Part shown: piece after piece, positions 1 to 5,846 of the stretch
How positions within the stretch are numbered: position 1 is the first letter of the stretch
How the letters are laid out: each line of letters starts with the position of its first letter
Source of the DNA: Candidatus Bathyarchaeota archaeon
GTDB taxonomy: Archaea; Thermoproteota; Bathyarchaeia; Bathyarchaeales; WUQV01
NCBI GenBank assembly: GCA_009889585.1
Contig: WUQV01000262.1
Span: 1 to 7,354 of the forward strand
Reading direction: 5' to 3'
DNA: 7,354 nucleotides
Program-made: the position numbers and the translations under genes
The notes under the pieces: model-generated
Seen by the model: only the letters and a program-made list of their open reading frames with translations
The model's database searches: none
Told to the model about the DNA's origin: nothing

Positions 1-87
1 AAGCCCGTGCTTAACCGCGATCCTATAGACGAAGGGCCTAAAGCCCACGCCTTGGACGACGCCTAACACCTTCACTTCAGCTCGCAA
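1..87 (-). CDS. hypF: HypF N-terminus (carbamoyltransferase for [NiFe] hydrogenase maturation), partial, runs off the left edge
   Basis: Reading the − strand from a TTG codon at 87-85 gives 29 residues to the window edge with no stop, including VVQGVGFRPFVYRIA. This is the acylphosphatase-domain signature in the form typical of the HypF N-terminus; stand-alone acylphosphatases usually lack the GFRPFVYR wording. HypF uses carbamoyl phosphate and ATP to make the thiocarbamate on HypE that becomes the cyanide ligands of the [NiFe] centre, in the cytoplasm. The TTG start is chosen because a GGAAGGG ribosome-site-like stretch lies 6 nt upstream, about 10 residues before VQGVGF is normal for the family, and the alternative ATG at 138 would put the TATA-like element inside the gene and add a hydrophobic, unlikely leader. 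An archaeal acylphosphatase is the main alternative. The nearby HdrB/HdrA/MvhD operon favours HypF. Confidence 0.72.
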   Translation of the reverse strand, partial: MRAEVKVLGVVQGVGFRPFVYRIAVKHGL

Positions 88-120
88 TGATGGCCCTTCC
101 TTCTTCCGATATTCCCGTAT

Positions 121-140
121 GAAAAAGAAATATATCATTA
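121..140. promoter_or_regulatory. Shared AT-rich TATA-like element between divergent hypF and flavoprotein gene
   Basis: The 78 bp between the two divergent starts hold one AT-rich core, AAATATATC at 128-136, preceded by a purine run (GAAAAAG) that could act as BRE on the + strand. Read on the − strand the same block gives GATATATTT. Its centre lies about 34 nt from the + strand ATG (166) and about 45 nt from the − strand TTG (87). Both distances fit archaeal promoters with short 5' leaders. No transcript data support it; this is pattern reading only. Confidence 0.4.
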
Positions 141-156
141 AATCGCAAGCTCATAC

Positions 157-160
157 GGAG
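157..160 (+). promoter_or_regulatory. Ribosome binding site GGAG for the flavoprotein gene
   Basis: GGAG ends 5 nt before the ATG at 166, a standard archaeal spacing. It supports that ATG as the start. Confidence 0.55.
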
Positions 161-165
161 CGCTT

Positions 166-1500
166 ATGCCTCGAAGGATCGTCGTCGTTGGAGCTCATGC
201 GGCAGGGGTTGAAGCCGCTTCTGCGGCTCGAAGGGCCGATCGAACCGCTGAAATCACGTTGATAACGGATGAAAGACACGCTGGGTACTCGCGTTGCGGT
301 ATACCGTTCGTTTTAGCCGGCCATATACCTAGCTTTAGGGGCCTCGTCGTATATCCACTAGCGTACTTTAAGATGATGAAGCTTAACTTAAGGACTGAGA
401 CCGTCGTAACCGCTATCGATCCATCGGCTAAGGTCGTTGAAGTAAGAGATAAGGAGGGCATAGAGGAGAAAATTCCCTACGATAGCTTAATATTAGCAAC
501 AGGGGCATTCCCGTTCGTACCTCCGATAAGAGGTCGTGAGAAGGAAGGCGTTTACGTAGTAAGAACGATTGAAGATGGAGAACGAATCGATCGAGCTCTA
601 AAGGAGGCGAAATCAGCTGTCGTCGTTGGAGCTGGCTTGATAGGCTTAGAGGTGGCCTCGAGCTTCGTAGAAAGAGGCGCGAAGACGACCGTCGTCGAGT
701 TGCTCCCGCGAGTCCTGCCGTTGATGTTAGACGACGATATGGCAAGGGTTGTACATGAGGAATTAGAGAAAGCTGGGATGAGGATAATCGTCAGCAGAGG
801 CGTTGACGAAATACTAGGAGCGGAGAAGGTAACCGGCGTATCCGTCGCGGGGGAGGAGATTAAAGCCGACCTCGTCGTCGTAGCGACGGGGGTTAGGGCG
901 AACGTGGAGCTAGCCAAAAGGGCTGGGATAGCCATCGGCGAGACAAGGGCTATAAAAGTTGACGCCAGGATGGAGACGAGCGTTAATGACGTTTACGCAG
1001 CCGGCGATTGCGTCGAATGCATCAGCTTGATCACTAAGCGGCCCATCTTAAGCCAGCTCGGGACTACGGCGGTTAGACAGGCGAGGGTGGCTGGGGTTAA
1101 CGCCGCCGGAGGACAAGCTTTCTTCGGCGAGGTCTTAGGGGCCTCGGTGACGAAGCTCCTCGGCCTTGAGGTAGGCGCGACGGGCTTGACGGAGGAAGCG
1201 GCTAAAAGGGCCGGCCTCGACGTCATCTCAGGGACGTTGAGCTCTAAGACTAGATCTGAGTATTACCCAGGGGCCCTTCCGATAAAGGTGAAGATAGTAG
1301 CTGAAAGGGATACGTTAAGGATCGTAGGCGCTCAAATAGTTGGAGGCGAAGAGGTAACTCAACGCATAAACGCGTTATCATTCGCTATGCAAAAGGGTAT
1401 GACGTTAAAGGAGTTAGCTGCGGCTGAGACTTGTTATGCACCTCCAGTGTCGGAGACGTGGGAGCCGATGGTTTTAGTTGCACAAAAGATGCTTCGATGA
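166..1500 (+). CDS. FAD-dependent pyridine nucleotide-disulfide oxidoreductase, CoA-disulfide reductase/NADH oxidase family
   Basis: A 444-residue cytoplasmic flavoprotein, the usual size for single-domain-set CoA-disulfide reductase (CoADR)/Nox proteins, with no C-terminal rhodanese fusion. An FAD Rossmann motif is at residues 6-17 (VVVGAHAAGVEA), with the family's GxxAAG-like loop instead of strict GxGxxG. A single redox cysteine, Cys44, lies in YSRCGIPF, where CoADR and NADH oxidase carry theirs. The NAD(P)H Rossmann motif GAGLIG is at 155-160, ending in Glu178, which argues for NADH. The second FAD motif VYAAGDC is at 276-282. The dimerisation domain (about 325-444) keeps YYPG at 366-369 and the C-terminal YAPP (Tyr424), matching the conserved tyrosines of CoADR. 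Members reduce CoA disulfides, polysulfide or persulfide, or O2 with NAD(P)H, and sequence alone does not decide which. It precedes the GltD-like gene by about 19 nt and may be co-transcribed, although a T-rich stretch (TTCTTTTT) lies in the gap. Confidence 0.88.
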   Translation: MPRRIVVVGAHAAGVEAASAARRADRTAEITLITDERHAGYSRCGIPFVLAGHIPSFRGLVVYPLAYFKMMKLNLRTETVVTAIDPSAKVVEVRDKEGIEEKIPYDSLILATGAFPFVPPIRGREKEGVYVVRTIEDGERIDRALKEAKSAVVVGAGLIGLEVASSFVERGAKTTVVELLPRVLPLMLDDDMARVVHEELEKAGMRIIVSRGVDEILGAEKVTGVSVAGEEIKADLVVVATGVRANVELAKRAGIAIGETRAIKVDARMETSVNDVYAAGDCVECISLITKRPILSQLGTTAVRQARVAGVNAAGGQAFFGEVLGASVTKLLGLEVGATGLTEEAAKRAGLDVISGTLSSKTRSEYYPGALPIKVKIVAERDTLRIVGAQIVGGEEVTQRINALSFAMQKGMTLKELAAAETCYAPPVSETWEPMVLVAQKMLR

Positions 1501-1519
1501 TTGATTCTTTTTCACGTTG

Positions 1520-2914
1520 ATGAAAATGAAGGTGCGGAAGGAGAGGGTGCCAATTCCTAAGCGAAGGGTTGAAGAGAGAATTCGTGATTTTAACGAAGTA
1601 GTCCTCGGTTATACGGAAGAGCAAGCGATTATGGAGGCTGAGAGATGTTTAAGATGTAAGGAACCTTCATGCGTAAAGGGCTGCCCGGTTAACACGGACG
1701 TACCTGCCCTCATCTCATTGATCGTTGAAAGGAGGTTTGATGAAGCAATTGAAAAGGTGAAGGAGAGGAACGTATTCCCTTCGATTTGTGGTCGCGTTTG
1801 CCCTCACCCATGTCAACAACAATGTACTTTAGGGAAGGTAGGGGATCCCGTATCGATTAAGGCGTTAGAAAGGTTCGTAGCGGATTACGAGCTTGAAAAG
1901 GGAATGAAGCCTCCCCCTAAGCTTAAGCCAACGGGCAAGAGCGTGGCCGTGATAGGATCGGGCCCAGCCGGGCTTACGGCGGCCCTTGAGCTCTTAAAAC
2001 TAGGCCATGACGTCGTGATCTTCGAAGCCCTTGAGGAGCCAGGCGGTTTATTAACGTGGGGCATACCCGAGTTCCGCTTGCCGAAGAGTATTGTCAAAGC
2101 TAATGTCGATTGGATGAAGAGGCTTGGAGCGACTATAAGGACGAAGGTCACGATCGGCGAGACTTATACTATCGAGGAGCTATTGCAAGAGCAAGGATTT
2201 AACGCAGCCTTCATCGGTATAGGCTTCGGCCCCTCTTTATCCTTACGCGCACCAGGCGAGGATTTACGTGGGGTTTACTCGGCTTACGAGTTCCTCATGA
2301 AGGTGAACTTGATGACGGCATTACGTCCTGAGCGCGAGGCGCTTGTTAAGGTTGGAAGGAAGGTGGCCGTCGTAGGAGGAGGGGACGTAGCGATGGATTC
2401 TGCTCAATGCGCGTTAAGGCTTGGCGCAGAGGAGGTTCAAGTGGTTTATCGTCGGTCAAGGGTTGAGATGCCGGCTAGCACGGATGCCGTGGAAAGCGCT
2501 GAGGAGGAGGGGGTTAGGTTTAAGCTCTTGACAGCCCCGACTCGATTTCATGGCGATGAGCTCGGCCGCGTTAAGGGTATGGAGTGCATCCGCATGGAGT
2601 TAGGCGAGCCCGACGAATCCGGTAGGAGGAGGCCTATCCCCGTGAAAGGGTCGGAGTTCTTAATCGACGTCGACACGGCCATCGTCGCCATCGGAAGGAT
2701 GCCCAGCCCGTTGATCCAAAGGATGATCAAGGGCCTGGAGGTAACGAGGTGGGGCACGATCGCCGTAGATGAACATGGAAGGACTAGCGTTGAAGGGGTT
2801 TACGCTGGAGGCGACGTTGTAATGGGGGAGGCGACGGTCATTAGCGCCATAGATACCGCAAGGAAAGCAGCATATGCAATGCATAAGTACTTGATGAGTA
2901 AGAGCAACCTTTAA
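1520..2914 (+). CDS. gltA: NADPH-dependent glutamate synthase small-subunit-like (GltD/archaeal GltA, NfnB-like) Fe-S flavoprotein
   Basis: About 464 residues, the full length of the archaeal GltA/GltD family. Numbering here counts from the TTG at 1517. An N-terminal domain has two four-cysteine sets: Cys44/47/52/56 (CxxCxxxxCxxxC) and Cys91/95/99/103 (CGRVCPHPC then C). The FAD Rossmann fold follows, GSGPAG 147-152 with Glu170 closing the second strand. The NADPH fold has GGGDVAMD 287-294 and YRRSR 311-315, whose arginines fit the NADP 2'-phosphate. The second FAD motif VYAGGD is at 428-433. The family moves electrons between NAD(P)H and either glutamate synthase large subunits or, as NfnB, ferredoxin. 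Neither a GltB large subunit nor an NfnA-type partner is in the window, so the acceptor is open. TTG 1517, ATG 1520 and ATG 1526 are all possible starts. None has a clear ribosome site; the first ATG is chosen. Confidence 0.85.
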   Translation: MKMKVRKERVPIPKRRVEERIRDFNEVVLGYTEEQAIMEAERCLRCKEPSCVKGCPVNTDVPALISLIVERRFDEAIEKVKERNVFPSICGRVCPHPCQQQCTLGKVGDPVSIKALERFVADYELEKGMKPPPKLKPTGKSVAVIGSGPAGLTAALELLKLGHDVVIFEALEEPGGLLTWGIPEFRLPKSIVKANVDWMKRLGATIRTKVTIGETYTIEELLQEQGFNAAFIGIGFGPSLSLRAPGEDLRGVYSAYEFLMKVNLMTALRPEREALVKVGRKVAVVGGGDVAMDSAQCALRLGAEEVQVVYRRSRVEMPASTDAVESAEEEGVRFKLLTAPTRFHGDELGRVKGMECIRMELGEPDESGRRRPIPVKGSEFLIDVDTAIVAIGRMPSPLIQRMIKGLEVTRWGTIAVDEHGRTSVEGVYAGGDVVMGEATVISAIDTARKAAYAMHKYLMSKSNL

Positions 2915-2956
2915 CATTAATTGATATGAAAGTTGAAAGTTAAAAGATGGAGGGCG

Positions 2957-3244
2957 ATGAATAAGAGGAACTTGGGACTTGTTTCCTTTAAAGAATTGCG
3001 CGATAAGACATTTGAGATAATATTAATTGTTGAAATGTTATGTGAAGTTTGCGAGAAGCCATTAAGTATTCGTGAAAAGTTTTTACGTAAGGTTCATGTT
3101 AAAAGTATGGATGACTTTGAAAGGTTGTTAATAAGGGCTGGAGTTCATGATCATGCTGAAGTCGACTTTGAGAATAATAAGATCTTCTTTTATAATAAGG
3201 AGTATTCGGGAGATATTCACCCTGAATGCTTAGAGAGATTATGA
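2957..3244 (+). CDS. Small Cys/His protein of unknown function, possible zinc-binding
   Basis: I do not recognise this family. From the ATG at 2957 it gives 95 residues; a TTG at 2933 would add 8. The visible signal is a CEVC pair near the middle of the N-terminal half and a HPEC pair five residues from the C-terminus, a CxxC...HxxC arrangement that fits a small zinc ribbon or treble clef. Between them lies a charged, mostly helical-looking stretch and a short hydrophobic beta-like segment (KIFFYNK). A GGAGGG stretch at 2949-2954 lies only 2 nt before the ATG, closer than ideal. An internal ATG at 3035 (protein start MLCEVC) would give a compact 69-residue protein and may be the true start. 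The gene is more AT-rich than its + strand neighbours. It follows the GltD-like gene by about 40 nt, and its stop is 49 nt from the convergent MvhD stop. Confidence 0.6.
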   Translation: MNKRNLGLVSFKELRDKTFEIILIVEMLCEVCEKPLSIREKFLRKVHVKSMDDFERLLIRAGVHDHAEVDFENNKIFFYNKEYSGDIHPECLERL

Positions 3245-3293
3245 GTAAGTGATTTGCGTTAAGATATAAAAGACAGGAGTTATAATGGGTAGT

Positions 3294-4052
3294 TTAAACG
3301 GTGGCTGCATATGTATATTGATGCTCTCTTTCGCCTACTTCTTTAATCATGCCACTTGCGCGTAATGCTATTATATGTCTCATTACTTGAGTTGGAGTTA
3401 ACTTCGTTATTTGAGACATTTCTTTAACAGTTAATGGCCCCTTCTCCTTCATCGCTAATATCATCATATATCGCTCTATTTCATCATGCATTATACTATC
3501 GACAACAGCCTTATACCTTGCCTCATCTATTTTTATACCAACTTGAGATATGCCAAGAACCCATCTTAGCCTTTGTGATTTAAGGGCTTCTATAGATGCA
3601 TCCATTTTCCTCATTAAATATTCAGCTTCAATTCCTCCATTCTTAAGAGGATTCGGGCCTATTTTCTTTATCGTTCCAACTAAATCCCTAATCAACGCTG
3701 AAAACTTCTCCCCTTCACCAGCTGAAATCCACTCTAAACGAAGCCTCTCAGGTTCCATCCCCAATAGTTCGATAATACGTTTAACGTAACCGAGCCTCCT
3801 CTCCATCATGTAATTCCCCCTTAAGTAGTGACAATCGCCTGGATGACAACCTGAGACGAGCACTCCATCCGCCCCTAGCCTTAGCGCTAAGAGCATGAAC
3901 GTTGAATCCACTCGGCCGGTGCACATAACCCTAATTATTCGAACGTTCGTCGGATACTCGAACCTGCTCGTTCCAGCTAAGTCAGCGCCTGCGTAAGCGC
4001 ACCAATTGCAACAAAACGCCGCTATAAGGGGTTCAAAGCTTTTCTCGACCAT
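3294..4052 (-). CDS. mvhD: MvhD-type hydrogenase/Hdr iron-sulfur subunit with C-terminal winged-helix-like extension
   Basis: A 252-residue protein. Residues 1-140 are a full MvhD (FlpD family) domain with CCNWC at 14-18, MCTGRVD at 43-49 and GCHPGDCHY at 68-76. Cys14, 15, 18, 44, 69 and 74 are the candidate ligands for the family's [2Fe-2S] cluster. MvhD carries electrons from a hydrogenase, formate dehydrogenase or other donor into the ferredoxin domain of HdrA. Stand-alone MvhD is about 140 residues; here a further 110 follow. Residues 141-200 are a helical linker. Residues 201-252 read as a winged helix: GPLTVKEMSQITKLTPTQV then a recognition-helix-like MRHIIALRASG and a YTYAA wing. The start codon overlaps the upstream HdrA-like stop by one base (TAATG), with GGGTG 7 nt upstream (4060-4064), so translation is probably coupled. 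The domain assignment is firm; DNA binding by the extension is only a possibility. Confidence 0.9.
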   Translation of the reverse strand: MVEKSFEPLIAAFCCNWCAYAGADLAGTSRFEYPTNVRIIRVMCTGRVDSTFMLLALRLGADGVLVSGCHPGDCHYLRGNYMMERRLGYVKRIIELLGMEPERLRLEWISAGEGEKFSALIRDLVGTIKKIGPNPLKNGGIEAEYLMRKMDASIEALKSQRLRWVLGISQVGIKIDEARYKAVVDSIMHDEIERYMMILAMKEKGPLTVKEMSQITKLTPTQVMRHIIALRASGMIKEVGEREHQYTYAATV

Positions 4053-5839
4053 TAAGACGCACCCGTAAGAGCTGGTCGCAAAAGCGCTTTAAGCTGAGCC
4101 ATCACTTGATGATCGCCGTAATGGCGCATGCTTATCGCCCTCCTCGGACACTCAGCTGCGCACGAGCCACAACCCCTACATAGGATCTCGATTACTTGCG
4201 ACTTGCCCTCTTCGATCCTATGAGCTCCGTACGGACATATCTCCTCGCAAAGCCCGCACCCTATGCATAAATCTCGGTCGACGACGGCCGTTATGGCTTC
4301 AGCGCTTACCTTCTTCCTCATCATCAACGTAGCCGCTCTAGCTGCAGCGGCCTTCCCGGAGATTATCGACTCAGGTACGTCCTTGGGGCCCGTGACCGTC
4401 CCAGCTAGGAATATGCCGTCAACGCTAGCATCAACCGGCCTCATCTTCAAGTGGGCTTCCATTAAGAAGCCATCGGTGCCTATGGGTATTTTTAACATCC
4501 TCGCTAACATGACCATGTCCTTCGTCGGAATTAACGGCGTCGATAACACGACCCAATCCGCTGTAAGCGTAACTTCGCATCCAGCTAATGCATCATACAC
4601 CATGACGTTTAACTTCTCTTCATTAACCTTCATTATCTCCGCTGGAACCTCCTCAATATAACGTATGAACCTTACCTCTAAATCCCTTGCCTTCCTATAA
4701 AAGTCCTCATATTCCTTATAAACTCGTAAGTCTCCAAATAGTATTACAACATCAGTCTTCGGCGATCTTTCCTTTATCAATATGGCATTCTTAATAGAGT
4801 TCATACAACATATCCTTGAGCAATAAGGCCAACCTTCCTCCTTCCTTGCCTTTAAGATCCTCCTTAATAATTCAGCAGTAGGCGACTTAGGAAGAGCGGC
4901 TAAGTCATAATGACGAATCTCACCTTTCCTCGCTCCTACGCATTGTATCATTATGACTCTCTCAGGCCTTCCGATGGTATCATCCCTTAACATTTTATCA
5001 AGCTCTACTTGAGTTATCACTCGATTATATATTCCATATTGATATAAGCCCTTGGGAGGTATGTAAATCGACGAACCTGATGCAACTATGATCGTCCCAA
5101 CTGATATCTTCCTCTCCCCTTCTGGTACAGTTAAGATTACGTTGAAGTTCCCAACGTATCCTGAAACCTCTTTTAACGTCGTCGAAGTTAAAATCTCTAT
5201 ATTAGGATGCAATCGAACTACTTCAATCAATGTATTCACTACCTCCGTCGAATCCGCTAACGTTGGATATATCTTAAATAACTTTCGAGTCATTCCTCCT
5301 AACTCGGCCTCTTTCTCTATCAAGTAGACCTTAAACCCTTGATTCGCTAATGTAAGAGCTGCAGTCATCCCAGCGACTCCAGCGCCAATAACTAAAGAGG
5401 AGCCTTTTACCTCTACTTCAGGCTCAACTTGAGGCTCTAAAAGGGCAGCTCTAAATACGGCCATCCTAATGATATCCTTAGCCTTTTCCGTAGCTCCCTT
5501 AGGATCGTATGAATGAACCCAGCTGCAATGTTCACGTATATTAGCCATTTCGAATATATATGGATTTAAACCAGCCCCTTTACATGCTAAACGGAACAAT
5601 GGCTCATGCGTCCTCGGAGTACAAGCAGCTACGACGATGCGATTTAAATCATGCTTTTTAATAGCTTCATTTATCGCAGCTAACCCAGCTTCTGAACATG
5701 TATATAAATTATGTTCAGCGTGAACAACGTACGGCAAAGTTTTAGCATATTCTGTTACTTCAGGGACATTTACCACTCCTCCTATGTTAACTCCACAATG
5801 ACATATGAAAACCCCTATCCTCAACTCCTCCTTCATCAT
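4052..5839 (-). CDS. hdrA: HdrA-like subunit, long form: N-terminal domain + FAD domain + C-terminal 2x[4Fe-4S], without inserted ferredoxin domain
   Basis: A 595-residue flavo-iron-sulfur protein. Residues 1-140 are the HdrA N-terminal domain (CHCGVNIGG 13-21, Cys48, AACTPRTHEPLF 71-82, Cys86, Cys105). FAD binding is at GAGVAG 152-157 with Glu175. After VGNF (229-232) the chain goes straight through a short linker to IIVASG (250-255), where canonical HdrA holds a roughly 80-residue ferredoxin insertion. The cluster-ligand set near the flavin is present as Cys300 and CSRICC (Cys340, 344, 345), but separated by 39 residues. The second FAD motif is GIFLAGT 475-481. The C-terminus has two CxxCxxCxxxC sets, Cys525/528/531/535 and Cys554/557/560/564. 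HdrA is the bifurcating flavoprotein of the cytoplasmic HdrABC complex. The short HdrA upstream holds the missing insertion. GGGTGA (5841-5846) lies 1 nt before the first ATG but 4 nt before the second (5836), so the second Met may be the true start. Confidence 0.92.
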   Translation of the reverse strand: MMKEELRIGVFICHCGVNIGGVVNVPEVTEYAKTLPYVVHAEHNLYTCSEAGLAAINEAIKKHDLNRIVVAACTPRTHEPLFRLACKGAGLNPYIFEMANIREHCSWVHSYDPKGATEKAKDIIRMAVFRAALLEPQVEPEVEVKGSSLVIGAGVAGMTAALTLANQGFKVYLIEKEAELGGMTRKLFKIYPTLADSTEVVNTLIEVVRLHPNIEILTSTTLKEVSGYVGNFNVILTVPEGERKISVGTIIVASGSSIYIPPKGLYQYGIYNRVITQVELDKMLRDDTIGRPERVIMIQCVGARKGEIRHYDLAALPKSPTAELLRRILKARKEEGWPYCSRICCMNSIKNAILIKERSPKTDVVILFGDLRVYKEYEDFYRKARDLEVRFIRYIEEVPAEIMKVNEEKLNVMVYDALAGCEVTLTADWVVLSTPLIPTKDMVMLARMLKIPIGTDGFLMEAHLKMRPVDASVDGIFLAGTVTGPKDVPESIISGKAAAARAATLMMRKKVSAEAITAVVDRDLCIGCGLCEEICPYGAHRIEEGKSQVIEILCRGCGSCAAECPRRAISMRHYGDHQVMAQLKALLRPALTGAS

Positions 5840-5840
5840 C

Positions 5841-5846
5841 TCACCC
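5841..5846 (-). promoter_or_regulatory. Ribosome binding site GGGTGA overlapping the short HdrA stop codon
   Basis: The bases GGGTGA include the TGA stop of the short HdrA gene and precede ATGATG of the long one. Spacing is 1 nt to the first ATG and 4 nt to the second. It indicates coupled translation and favours the second ATG (5836) as the working start. Confidence 0.5.

Noticed and set aside
85..138. An upstream ATG (138) as the hypF start
   Set aside because: It would add a hydrophobic MIYFFF-type leader not seen in HypF and would place the TATA-like element inside the coding region. The TTG at 87 fits the family length and has a ribosome-site-like stretch.
181..633. A 15-base direct repeat, GTCGTCGTTGGAGCT, at 181-195 and 619-633
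   Set aside because: Both copies encode the VVVGA strand and turn of the two Rossmann folds in the same flavoprotein. Shared function and codon preference explain it.
3245..3293. Possible terminator between the convergent genes (CTTTTATATCTT on the − strand)
   Set aside because: The T-run is short and interrupted, and I see no convincing hairpin. It could equally be neutral AT-rich spacer.
3285..3365. A 26-codon + strand frame (ATG at 3285) with AGGAG 5 nt upstream and a TATA-like AAGATATAAAAG before it
   Set aside because: The TATA-like element is too close (about 20 nt) to give a leader containing the ribosome site. The peptide overlaps the 3' end of mvhD in antisense and resembles nothing known. 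Probably chance.
4263..4661. A 132-residue + strand open frame with a hydrophobic, signal-peptide-like start
   Set aside because: It lies wholly antisense to the long HdrA gene, across its C-terminal ferredoxin and FAD-binding regions. It has no recognisable domain and is explained as a shadow of a clearly real gene.
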